Assembly (NCBI GenBank): GCA_025917655.1
Contig: CP084614.1
Coordinates: 1,488,001-1,552,000, forward strand
Direction of reading: 5' to 3'
DNA length: 64,000 nucleotides
DNA from: Chlorella sorokiniana
Lineage: Eukaryota > Chlorophyta > Trebouxiophyceae > Chlorellales > Chlorellaceae
The notes under the pieces are model-generated. The model was not told the origin of the DNA. It made no database searches and saw nothing but the letters and a program-made list of their open reading frames with translations. Shown here in pieces: positions 42,991 through 53,920 of this stretch (positions are counted from its first letter, which is position 1; each line of letters begins with the position of its first letter). The translations under genes and the position numbers were made by a program.

Positions 42991-45325
42991 ATGAAGGCTG
43001 CCGTGGTGCTCCTCGCTCTGGCACTAGCGGCCGGGTCCACCCCGGGTGAGCCTCGCGCAAGAGCCTGCATGGTCGCTCCCTGCACTGCACGACGCGTCCA
43101 GTTCGGACGAGAGGCAGGCTCAGGACGCACGGGGCCGCCAGAGGTTGCCCGCCGCCGGTTGGTCGGGCCCGTGACTTTGCCGCTGCCTGCCCGGGAGGCC
43201 CCTGCAGGTGCCCAGGCCACCGGCTTCCTGCTAGGCCTTCCCTGCGACCACCCTTGGGCCAGCTGGCTGCCCAAGTGCAAGAAGGTGGTAAAGGGTGAGT
43301 GCAGCCTCCCCAGCCGGCTATCGTGGTGGCTGGATTGTGCCCGTGCGTCTGGCGCTGATGCAACCTTGTCAGTCCTGTGAGACAGCCCATGAACGCTCGA
43401 CCCTGGTCCAGTGACAACCTGTCCCTCCACTGCAGTCGTGGAGGTGCCTCCCAAGGCCGCCGCACCGGTTCCCCCAGGGCAGCCGCTCCCGTTCCTCCCC
43501 CCGCCCCCACCCCCGTCGTGAGCGCCGCACCCGCCCCCGTCGTGAGCGCCGCACCCGTGCCGCCTCCTGTGCCCACCAGCACAGCGGGAGCGGGGGCCCA
43601 GGCTGGCGCTGGCGCTGGTGCCGGTGCGGGCGCGGGCGTTGGCGCTGGGGCTGACACGGGCGCAGGTGCTGGCGCTGGTGCCACCGCCGGAGCTGGTGCG
43701 ACTGCTGGCGCTGGCGCCACGGTGAGCCTCGCGCTGTGCTTGCCACGCCTGCCTGCCTGCAAGCCTCAACCCCGGTAAAGCATGGAGACTGACCTCCAGC
43801 ACCCCACTGTTCGCTCCTTCATCCCTGACTGAACCCGTGCCTGTCGTTCTCAACCCCCACACCCTGCCTTACCACCCTCGCCAGGCTGGCGGCGCCTGCC
43901 AGAACGTGGTGGAGGTGGCCTCCGCCGACCCCAACCTCAGCACCCTGGTGGCGGCGCTCAGCGTGAGTGCTGCTGCCTGCCACGGGCCTGGCAGCCAGCA
44001 GCACCCCCACCCCTGACCTGCTTGCTCCTTGCAAGGCTGCCCTTCCAAAGCCACTGCTGGTCCACCTACCCTGCTGCACCCTCCTGCTTGCCTCCTGCAG
44101 GCTGCCGGCGCCGCCGACTCCCTGTCCGCCCCCGACCTCGTGGCCACGGTGCTGGCGCCCACCAACGACGCGTTCGCAGCGCTGCTGAGCACGCTGGGCC
44201 TGACCGCCACCGAGACCCTTGGCCCCGAGAACCTGCCCACCCTGCAGACGGTGAGTGGGGCTCGGGCACCTGCAGCGCCTCCAACACAAACCACAATTTG
44301 GAGCGTGCTGGCTGTCTTCTCCACGACCAGCTGTGCTGGGTAGCTCGAGCGGCAGCGGCGCTGCAGAGGGGCCTGCAGCCTTCTCACCTGCCTGCTCATC
44401 CGTGTGGCCCCTACGCATCCCCCACCGCGGCCCCCCTCCCCCCTCTCCCCCCCCTCCCCCTCCTTCAACCCGAAAATCGCAGATCCTGTCTTACCACATC
44501 ATCCCAGACGCAGCCCTCACCGCCAGCGAGCTGACCGACGGCCAGGTCGTCAACACCCTGGACGACGACGAGACGATCACGGTGAGCCTGGGGAGGTGGG
44601 CGGGCTGGGTGAGTGGGTGGGTGGGTCGGGAATAACGTGAGCCTCGGCCGGCCAGGGACTGGCGAGGCGCCCCTGTGAGCAAGCAGCAACGAGCGCCTGC
44701 CTGGCACTGAGGCTTGAGAGGTGAGTCGAGCGCCCCTTCGGCCCCCACCCTCCCTCCCCGCGCAGTGCAACGTTGACGACGGCACCGTGAGCTTCACGCC
44801 CTCCCAGCCCGGCGCACCGGTGGCCACCGTGGTGCAGCCCGACATTGCCGCCTGCTCCGCCATCATCCACGTCATCGACCAGGTGCAGCCCTCAGGCCCA
44901 GCTTTGGCAGCGTGCTGAGTTGATACTGTCCCGCCGTGGCCTCGGGCCCTGTCAATTGACCTCACAAGCCTCAGCGCCCTACCTGTTCTGCTCATTTCCC
45001 CGCCCCCACCCGCTGCCTTGCCACTTCTCAGGTGCTGATCCCCGCTGGCGTGCTGAGCGGCGCCTCCGCCTCTGCCGACGCCGACGCAGGCGCCTTCGCC
45101 GGCTCGGGCGCCTCCGCTGATGCCGGTGCCGATGCCGATGCCGCTGCTGGCTCAAGCTCCTCAGCCGACGCTGCGGCAGAGGCCTTGGCCAAGGCAGCCT
45201 CTGAGGCCTCGGCCGGCGGGTACTCGCAGCTGCTGAAGCACCGCCTCCAGCCAGCTGGCGATGACGACGACAACTCCGTAGCGAACGCGCTTGCGTTCGC
45301 CGGTGTTTCTGGAGGCGACGATTAG
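42991..45325 (+). CDS. Secreted fasciclin (FAS1) domain protein, copy B, with Gly/Ala-rich segments
   Basis: Second FAS1 protein. ATG 42991 opens a signal peptide (MKAAVVLLALALAAGSTP). A short exon follows (GFLLGLPCDHPWASWLPKCK), then a Pro-rich (PVVSAAPVPPPVPTSTA) and a long Ala/Gly/Thr repeat (QAGAGAGAGAGAGVGAGA). FAS1 blocks: GACQNVVEVASADPNLSTLV AAL; ATVLAPTNDAFAALL (H1); ILSYHIIPDAALTASELTDG with the Tyr-His pair; VVQPDIAACSAIIHVIDQVL (H2). The C-terminal tail is Ala/Ser/Asp-rich and ends GVSGGDD at TAG 45325. Exon ends are at about 43047, 43296, 43722, 43961, 44250, 44581 and 44883. The frame breaks once in the Pro-rich part (about 43500). The domain order differs from copy A in carrying long low-complexity regions, suggesting cell-wall spacing. 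Confidence 0.82.
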
Positions 45326-45884
45326 ATATGTTGGGGAATGACAGGAATTGAAATGGGACTTTCATGAGGTTTGAGTAGATTTGTCCGTAGTGACCACGAT
45401 TCATCCAGGCGGCACACCTCTGCGCCAGATGACCTGCCGTCGAAGCAGCGCACCATTTCTCAGTGTTTCAATTGCACAGTTTCCACGATGTTACACGATG
45501 TTAAGCATGTTGAGGCACAATAACCAGCAGAAAATCAAGTCTGAAAGAGGCAAAGATCGCTGGGTGTCAGGGGGAGGAGGGGCCGCCCGCTGGAATGGGC
45601 AGATGGCGGCAAGATGCAGCTGGTCTCTTTCAGCCTCTTCCTTTGCTGGGTACCATTTGTGAACGTACACAAAGCCGAGGGGGACGGATTGCGGGCGAAC
45701 TTCTGTGAAAACTCAAGAAAGCTTGCCTGCACGCTGGCTGGGCCTGGAGCCCCGAAACAGGCACGCAGGCCTGAAGAGCCGTGAACCGTCTTGCTTTCGG
45801 CAGTCGCTTTCACAACCCGTTCGGGGGAGAAGTGTGTCGGTTCATCCACCCCTCTCGGTTTTGCTCTCGCGACAGCTTGCAGCG
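45326..45884. promoter_or_regulatory. Spacer upstream of MFS gene
   Basis: About 560 bases with moderate GC. No gene is recognised. It contains the 3' UTR of FAS1 copy B and the MFS promoter and leader. Confidence 0.4.
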
Positions 45885-48800
45885 ATGGGAGGTTTCAAGG
45901 GACCTATTGGCTACACTGTGCAGGTGGGTTTGGGGTTCTTGCGTCCTCCCAGGCTGCTCCGCCGCTGTCTGCCCGTTGCGCCCCTTGCTGAGTTTGTGGC
46001 CGCTCTGCTTGCTCCATGCACGTAGTTGTTGCGAGATCATGTGTTCAACGACCGAAACAAGGCTCGAGCCGGAGGCTCACAGCCAGCCGCATCAGGTGTC
46101 CCGCCTCGCGAGGGGGGAAGGGCGCCTCCAAGCTGCCGCCCCTGCTGCTCTGTGCCTCCCAGTCCTGCCGCCCCACTAACCTTGCAACTCGTGTGCAGGC
46201 CCACATCCCGCTGCGCAGCCCGCTGCTGCCGACACCAGGTGCGCAAAGCTTGCTGCGCTGCACGCGGTGGCGGGCAGCTGGCTTGTGATCGGCCAGCAGG
46301 TCGACTCTGATGCACGCTGCCTGCAGTGCCGACAGGGAAGGATTCAAGGGTCCCATAGGTCATGCAGTGCAGGTATGCGCCGTTCTCTATTGCGCATCCC
46401 TGCCCATGGGCTGCTGCTGAGTTCTGAACTGCCGTTGGCCTGGCCGTATGACGCACCCAAAAGGGAGGAGCTGCCCATACTGTGCTGCCCCCTCTGCAGT
46501 TCGTCCAAAGCAAGCTGGACGGGGATAAGACCGCCACTGACGCGCCACTGGACGAGGAGGGCTTTGGCATGGCTGGCAGGTAAGCCCGTTGCCCGCAGTC
46601 TCTCGTACGGTTGCGCTGCCACACCCAGGGCCGGTTGCGCCGAGCAAGCAGCTGACCCCGGCCCACCCCCCGCCCTGGGGGCCACTGTGTGCAGCCCCGA
46701 GCAGAGCGGCGTCCCGCTTGACCCCGCAACGCGCGCTCCAAGCGTCTCTCCCATCTGGCCGTCCTGGCCATCGGCTTTGGCCTGGCCGTGGGTGAGCTTG
46801 GCGGCTGTCACAACGCTGCTGCAGCTTCTGCAGGGCCACCCCCGGTGCCCAAGCCGCGCCGCTGCGCCACGCGCCAGCGGCCCCCTCTCGTCTGCCGGCG
46901 CGCAGCTGACAGCGCCACTGCCGCACCTGGCTGGCTGGCTGGCTGGCTGTTTGCCGCCCCCTGACCCCCGCGCCCCTCCTGCTGTCGCTCCCCGCTGGTG
47001 CCCCCAGACTTCTCCATGTCCCTCATGTCCATCCAGCCCCTCTACTACCTCCTCAGCGGGCCGCAGCACGTGTACGGGCTGACCTTCGGCTCCTACGACC
47101 TCACCGCCATGCTCTTCGCCCCCCTCTTCGGCCTGTGGACCGACCGCACGCGGCGCTTCAGGCTGCAAATCCTGCTGGGCGCGCTGGTCAACGCCGCCGG
47201 CAACCTCCTCTACGGTTTCGTCTACCTCATTGACCAGTGGTCCATCATGCTGGTGGCCAGGTGTGCTGCGGAAGGCCTTGTGGGGCAAGTCGGTGAGGCG
47301 GCACACTGCTAGCAGAGAGTGCTACGCCTTCCTTGGAGGACCCAGCGGCGGCCGTGCTGAAGCTGCCCCAGCCCCCTGCCTCCCCACCTCCTGGCAGGGC
47401 GATTGCGGGCGTGGGGGCGGCCACCCTGGGCATCGGCTCCTCCTACATCACGCAGACCACCACCAGCGAGCGGCGCCAGCTGGACCTGGGGAGGTACCGC
47501 GTCACGCAGAACGTGGCGCGCATGGCGGGCCCGTTTGTGGGCTACCTCTTCATCGGCCTGCCCAACGTGAGCCCGCTGCGGGGGCCAGAAGGCAGACCTG
47601 CTCCTTGGCTGTCCTTCTGGGCCTGCCTGAGCAGAGGCAGCATGCCGCAAGGGCCGCAGGAGGGCTTGCGTCTGCCTGTTGTCAAGAGTTTCAGAAGCTG
47701 CATCCCTTGCGACTGCTGCCCTGCTTGCCTTGCGCTGCGCAGGTGGACCGTGGCGCCTCTACCGCCCTCAAGCTGTTCAACTGGTGAGAACTGGCAGCCG
47801 AAGGGTACCCGGCAGCACACGCCAAAACTGTGTGTCTGTGGGTCGCGCTCTGGCCAGCTGGCCACGCCCTCGGTGCTGGCTCGCCTGGCAACCCTTTGCA
47901 GGTACACTATCCCTGGCTGGGCCGCGTTTGTGCTAGTGGCGGCGCTGGCGGTGGTGTTTGCCTGGTGTTTTGTGGACCCCACGGAAGAGAACGAGCACCT
48001 CGTGCGGGTGAGGGGCGGGGCGGGGCGGTGGCCCCTTGACCCGGGGCCAGCGCATCTCGGCCAGCAGTGTCGCTAGCTTTCCCCGCGCCTGTAAACTTTC
48101 GGCAGTGCTGCAGCCGCCCAGCGCCTGCCCCATGCTGTACAGCGGACGCGTTTCCCCCTTTTCTTGCCCCGCCGCAGCCCGAGGCTGCTGCCAACCGCGG
48201 GCCGCCCTCCCCAGAGCGCATCGCGCGCTTCCGCAGCTTCACCCTTTCCTGGCTCTTTCTATCCTTCCTCATCATCTTCTCCTTCTCCGGCTTCACCTCC
48301 AACCTCTTTGCCCTCTTTGCCGGCCAGTTCCACGCGATCACCACCCAAGGCGACAACTGGTGGGGTGGAAGGGGCTGAGCGGCCCGCGCTCAGCGGGTGG
48401 CGAGCGTGGGCTTGGACAGCAAATTGCCGCCGGGGCCGCGTGCGATGCGCGCCCCAGCACACCCATGCATGCATGCCCCCTTCCCTCCTCCGCCTGCCAG
48501 GAAGACGTACATTGGCGTGGGCATCGGTGCTGCTGTGTCTGCGTGGCTGTTCCGCAAGCTGATCCGCCGGGCGCCGCGACTGTATGACGAACGCAAGCTG
48601 TCCATCGTCAGCAACGTTCTCCTGCTGGCCACTTGGTGGGTGGGAGCGCACGCACCGCACCGCGCCTGGCTCCAAGCCTCTCACCCGCCAGCCTGCTGTC
48701 GGCTGCTGGGACGACCCAACCCCGCTCAGGGTTTGTGTTGTTCTATGCTTCAAGCCCTCCTGCCAGTGCAGCAGAGCCCACATCTTTGGGCCCCCGCCCA

Positions 48801-50129
48801 CCCATGCAGGCTGCTGGTCATCCCCTATGGCGGCTCCACCTCGGTCCCCCATGCAGCCCTCTACTACGCAGCAACGGGCGTGGCGGGGTTCACGGGTGCG
48901 CAGCGTGCGGGGAGCGGGCGGGGAAGCTGGCAGGAGCTGGAGGGGGCGGTGCCTGTTCACCGCCCCCGGCCCCGCCCCAACCCGACCCTTGGCCCCCAAC
49001 AACCCCGACCCAATCCCATCACCACCTCCACCGGTAGCCATCCTGCTGTGCCCGCTGTGCCCGCAGTGGTCATCAGCCAGGCCTCCATGGAGACGGTGTT
49101 TTCGAAGAAGGTCTCTCAGTATGCGGGTGAGGCGAGGCAGGCAGTGAGGAGGCAGCCGCAGCATGTGCAAATGCGCCTTGCCGCCGCGTGGGCTCTTGCG
49201 TGCCTGCCCATCTCCCTCCTGCGGCGTGTCACCCCTGACAGATGTGGTGGGCGGGAACGTGGGCAAGTACTTGGGCGCCTACTTCATGGCGGTATCAGGT
49301 GAAGGCGGCGTGCGGGGCGACTGCGGGCAACAGCGGCACAGCAGCGGCTGCCTGGCGGGCAGGGCAGCCGAAGGGCGACCCCACAGCTGACACCCCTTAC
49401 TTGGCCTTCACGCTCACACCCATCACCCCTCCGCGCCTCTGCCCTCCTTCTGCAGCCGGGCGCTTTGCGGGGCCGCTGGTTGTGGCGGGCGTGACGCACA
49501 TCGCCACCCCTGCCGGCCAGACCAACTACTGCACCGACCTGGTGGTGGATGACGGCGGCAACGTGTCGTGCGACGGGCCCCCGCGCAGCAGTGCATCATC
49601 ACAGGCGACGAGTACTACGTGCAGGTGGGACGGCTGCGCAGGCGGGCGGGGCGGCTGGGGGCTGTAAGATATGGGCTGGCGGGCTGGCGGGCTATAAGGT
49701 TCTTAGCGCTTTTCACTCCAACTCTGCTCACCCTGTCCCTCCCTCTCCTCGTGGTTTGCAGGGCTGCGTGCTCTACAACGTCATCCCCATGTATGCTGCG
49801 ATGGCGGGTGAGGCTGGGCCAGGGGAGGGGGCAGTCCGAGGAAATGCGACTTGCCCTGGCACGCTGCGCTGGCTCTGGTCCCCTGCCGACTTAGATAGAG
49901 CCTTTCTGGCTACCGATCCCCTGCTGTCTCCTTGACTACCGCCCCTCGTCCCCTCTCCCCCACAGGCCTGCACATCGTCATCGGCCTGGCCTTGCTGTGG
50001 GTGCTGCGCAGCCACTGGAGCTACGACGACGACGATGTCGCGACGGCCACAGGCGCCTCCGCCCGCCAGGACAAGGGCGCCCCGCCTGCAGAGAGCCCAA
50101 AGGAGGCCAGCCACATCCCCAGTGCCTAA
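45885..50129 (+). CDS. MFS transporter, MFSD8/SPX-MFS-like
   Basis: Major-facilitator membrane transporter, most like the MFSD8 (CLN7) group; the cargo is not predictable. ATG 45885; exon 1 45885-45923 (MGGFKGPIGYTVQ), 46199-46238, about 46341-46372 (GFKGPIGHAVQ), then FVQSKLDGDKTATDAPLDEE. Membrane helices start at RLSHLAVLAIGFGLAV and include LTAMLFAPLFGLWTDRTRRF, the MFS loop 2-3 signature (G.W.DR..RR); GALVNAAGNLLYGFVYLI; IAGVGAATLGIGSSYITQTT TSERRQ, typical of the MFSD8 group; IPGWAAFVLVAALAVVFAW; FLSFLIIFSFSGFTSNLFAL. The second half lies in small exons from 48500 to 49800. A last helix LHIVIGLALLWVLRSHW precedes an acidic cytosolic tail ending at TAA 50129. About 12 helices in all. Confidence 0.82.
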
Positions 50130-50604
50130 TGGAAGTACCAAGTGGAAGTACCAAGTTGAGCACGGCTTCCTACCAGCTCGCCCAGCCCCAATGTTTCATG
50201 CTGATCATGGCCGCAGGGCTCTTGACGCACCAGCAGCCACAGCAGACAGCCTGCCACACAACTCTGACAAGACATGTTGCTGACATCCCCTGCAGCGCAA
50301 CCGCGCTTTGGTACCCACATCACACGGCGCTCCGCTTCTGTATCCTTGTTCCCATTCAGGCGACGCCCACCCTGCTTGCACGCCTGCCCTTCCGGCCCCT
50401 CTTTCGGTCATGCATCACGTACGATTTGCGACTGGCTGATTTTTGCAGAGGCCCCTGGTCTATCAAACTCAAACTGAGCAGTTTTTTCGTTTGAATCTGT
50501 GAAAACAAAGATCACCTATGCGCCGGCACGCACTAGAAGCGAAGAATCGGAGCTGACGAGCGGTTGCTGTGAGGCCCGCAGCTGGGCTGCTGCGTGGCAG
50601 GGTG
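50130..50604. other. Convergent spacer
   Basis: About 475 bases between the MFS stop (+) and the beta-barrel candidate stop (-). It is less GC-rich than the genes and includes a short direct repeat of GTGGAAGTACCAA at 50129-50155. No gene is recognised. Confidence 0.4.
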
Positions 50605-52961
50605 CTACAGGTACTCCTCCCCCGCGGCGGGCACCTGCCCCAGCACCTGCACCGCAAGCGGACCACGCCCACCGTTCAAACAAGAGCTGCAGCCGCGCAG
50701 CCAGGTGCCTGCCCCACCGCTGCTGCCCACCAAGCTGGGCGCCGCTGCCGGTGGCACCATCCCTGCCCACCCGCCAAGGGCCGCTGCCCCCACCACGACG
50801 CCTCGGCAACGGCCTCGGGCGCCTATGGCAGCACCCCCTCCATTCCACCCACCCACCCACCCACCCACCCACCCGCGGGTCGTCCACCTCCTCCAGCGGC
50901 ACCAGCAGCCCCTTGCCCTCCGCGTACGCCACGTCCTCGGCGCTGGCCACGTGGCGCTGGGTGATGCGTGCGCCGCTCATCTTCTGCGCCGACGCCGACC
51001 GCTCGTACCTGTAGTTTGTTGTCAGGTGGGGGCCGGAGTTCAGCGGAGTTCAGCGGGCGGATGCAACAAAATGCAGGCCCAAAACGGGGCTGGGTGTGGC
51101 CGCGGCCCCAGCATGCAACTCGGCACGGCACATCAGGCTGGCAAATTGTGGCCCGGCGAACACTGCACAGGGCGCGATGTGGTACCACAGGCCGCCCCTG
51201 CCTCCCCCACCCCCCACCTGATGTTCTTGAACGTCTCCACCGCCGCCGTAACTCCGATGCGCAGCCCGCCGCCGGCCCAGTCGTACGCCGCGGCGCCCGC
51301 CAGCGTGAAGGACGGCTGCCACCAGGACTTGAGCACGGCGGTCAGCGCGGCCCCCTCCAGCCCCACCCGCGCCTTGACCAGCACGTTCTTGTTGGCCTGC
51401 CACGCGCCGCCCAGCTGCATGCTGGAGCCGCGCCCCGGCCAGGTCGGAAGCCATGCGGAAGCCGATGTCCAGGTAGTTGGTGATGCCCACCTGTTGTGCA
51501 GGGGGTGGACGGGAGGAAACTGGTCGGAAGCTGGTTGGCTGGAAGCTCACCAGCACCCAGCCGAGGCACCGCCGCACAGCGGGCCAGGCCTGGCTGGGCC
51601 TGGGGTGCATGCAGCGATGCGGCCAGCAGCGCGACAGCAAGCGGTCCAGCAGCAAGCCCGCTCGCAGCCCTTCCCCCTCCCTGCCGCCCCTGGCTCACCA
51701 CGTCCGACGCCTCAAAGGGGTTGCGCACGCGCCGCTGCACCGCCACGTGGTGCAGGAAGGAAATGGCCAGCTCCCGCCCCTCCACCACCTCCACCGCGGC
51801 CGTGAAGCGCCCGCCCGCGGGGCCCCCCCGCCGCCACCCCTCAGCGCAGGCTCGTACGCCACGGAGTAGGAGGTGGCGCGCTGGCAGCTGCTGGCGGCGG
51901 CGGCCCACGCGGCGCGGTCGGCCACGCCGCCGCCGGCCAGCAGGCTGCCGAGCGCCAGGGCTGGGGCCGTCTGGGCGCCAAATGTCAGCCCGCCGGCGCG
52001 AGCCACCTGCGGCGTTTACGCACGGCTCACGGCAGCATGAGCTCGCAGTGACTGCTGCCAGCCAAGCGAGAGCCAGCGCCATGCAACGCAGCACACCAGG
52101 CGGTGGGATAGCCGCGTGGCGGCCTCCCGATCAGAGGCAGGCACGCGCGCGACCCCCCCCCACTCTCCCCCACCCTCACCACGAAGGCCTGCTGCAGCAC
52201 GCTGCCCGCCGGGTCGACAACCGCCCCCGCCGAGAACGTGGGCGTGGTGTATTTGGCGCCCAGGCGCAGCGCTGCGGCGGGCGGCGCGGCGCCGCCGCTG
52301 CTGGACACCACCGGCACCTCGGCATACACGGCCAGGCGGGTGGCCGGGTCAAACAGGCAGGCCCGCACCGCGGCGGCGCTGGCGGCGCCGCGGCTGCGGG
52401 CCTTGATGTCCACAAAGGAGAAGGGCACGTCGGGCGAGGGCTGGTAGCGCAGCGTGAGGCTGCCGCCCGCGGCGGCGGCGGGCGCTGCGGAGCCGCCCCA
52501 CGCGGCACGCCCAGCTTGGCCGTCACGCTGATCCTCTCGTCCTCTGCATACAGGCAGCGGAAGACGGGGGGTCAGATGCAGGGGCGGGATGCGCAGGGCA
52601 TGGGCAGGCGGGGCGGCAACCCGTGGGGATCACCTGGCGGCGTGAAGTGGATCACCCCGCGGATGTCGCTGCTCAGGTAGTCGCCAAACAGCATCGCCAG
52701 CGCCGGCTTGCCGAACAGCCTGCAAGGGGGGCCTAGGATGCTGAAAGGGACTGCGCGGCAGCAGCCCAACCAAACTGAGACGCCCTCCAGCCCTCAAACT
52801 GAGACGCCCTCCAGCCCTTAAGCCGCCGCACACCGGTCGTATGATGACTTGGCAAAGCGTGAGCGGCCCTTGCGCTCCCGACCCAGCAGGGGAGGCACGA
52901 GGACCACCGAGGGCGGCGGCTGCGGCTCTGCGCCGCTCAGGAGGCTGTGGACGAGGCCCAT
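50605..52961 (-). CDS. Beta-barrel-like protein, candidate organelle outer-envelope channel
   Basis: Not firmly identified. ATG 52961 (MGLVHSLLSGAEPQPPPSVV) is preferred; an in-frame ATG at 53324 would add a Ser/Arg-rich leader. Segments in order: RSRFAKSSYDR; LFGKPALAMLFGDYLSSDIR GVIHFTPPG; EDERISVTAKLG; FSFVDIKARSRGAASAAAVR ACLFDPATRLAVYAEVPVV; LRLGAKYTTPTFSAGAVVDP; ATSYSVAYEPAL; LAISFLHHVAVQRRVRNPFE; VGITNYLDIGFRMASDLAG; QLGGAWQANKNVLVKARVGL; GGGLRIGVTAAVETFKNIR; YERSASAQKMSGARI. Alternating polar/hydrophobic strands of 9-12 residues ending in aromatics or Gly fit an OEP-type beta-barrel, with no helical membrane segments. The C-terminal exons are unclear; a plausible stop is at 50605. The alternative is a soluble beta-rich protein. 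Confidence 0.45.
50845..50874 (+). repeat. (CCCA)n microsatellite
   Basis: Seven tandem CCCA-type units within an intron of the minus-strand beta-barrel candidate (GGGT on the transcript). Confidence 0.9.
52771..52818 (+). repeat. 24-bp perfect tandem duplication
   Basis: CAAACTGAGACGCCCTCCAG plus CCCT occurs twice head-to-tail with no mismatch, in an intron of the beta-barrel candidate next to its exon 1 donor side. This looks like a recent slippage duplication. Confidence 0.9.
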
Positions 52962-53920
52962 GGGGCAGTCTGCAGCTGCGGAGGAAGCGGCGGTGCTGGC
53001 GGCAGGCAGCCGCAACAGCGGGAACCCCGGGAAGGTGCGCGGTGATGAGCTCCCCGACACAGGGCGAGATCGGGATCGCCCGAAGGAGATAGCCAAGGGG
53101 CGTCGGACGGGCGGAGGAAGTGCTCCTTGGAGACCAGCGAAACGCAGCGCACCGGCAGGAGGGGCAGAACCCTTGGGGAACGGAGTGTAATTCTTTCGAT
53201 CGGCATCAATCAAGCCCGGTGCCCATATGGGCGCATGCCCGCACCCGCGCCAGCACGGCGCCCGCCCAGCCGTCGCAGCATCGGTCGCCGTCCGGCTCAA
53301 ACTCCCAGCACATGCAAAACACATTTACATTGGATGTCATCAACTCACGAAATAAAGGTTACCAGGAACAGGATGAAGGCAACTCGCAGGAAACGAAATG
53401 GAAGGGGAAGGCGAAGTCTGATGCTGCACGCGATAAACCAGAGAGGGCATGCATCTGTTTCTGTGTTGGTCCGTGGCCTGGCCGCCAGGTATGCGGAGCG
53501 ACCGTGCCCAGCAAGGACCTGGCGACCTGGGCAAAACATGAATGACGAAATGGACGGGAGCGCTGGTGTTAATGATACAAATCGGCGGGTGCTACAGCCG
53601 CGGTCGCCCGGCGAGCTGCACAAAACTCAAGGCCTGCTGCCCGGCCTGGCGCGGGCTTTGGGGGAGCCCACACCGCGCCGGGCGCAGTTGATGCATCGCC
53701 GCGCATCATGAACTGGCGGTGGCGTGACTGGAACATTCATTTGGGGGTGCGTGCTACCGGCGGCTGGCGCCTTGGGCTGCCGCTGACCGCCCCCTGCACG
53801 CCAGGGCGGAAGGCGGAGGGCCGAGCCCCGGCGTGCCCTGTTGTTGCGGCGGGGCGGGCGGCACAAGCGGGCGCCGTTCTCCGCTGGGGGCGGCGGCGGT
53901 TGCCGTGTGGCGGTACCGCT
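52962..53920. promoter_or_regulatory. Spacer: beta-barrel candidate 5' side / SPS 3' side
   Basis: About 960 bases. The first part (to 53324) may be extra 5' coding sequence of the beta-barrel candidate. 53325-53920 shows no recognisable gene and contains AT-richer leader-like sequence at 53325-53420. Confidence 0.35.

Noticed and set aside
50845-50874. Telomere-like repeat
   Set aside because: CCCA units do not match the algal TTTAGGG/CCCTAAA telomere; this is an intronic microsatellite.
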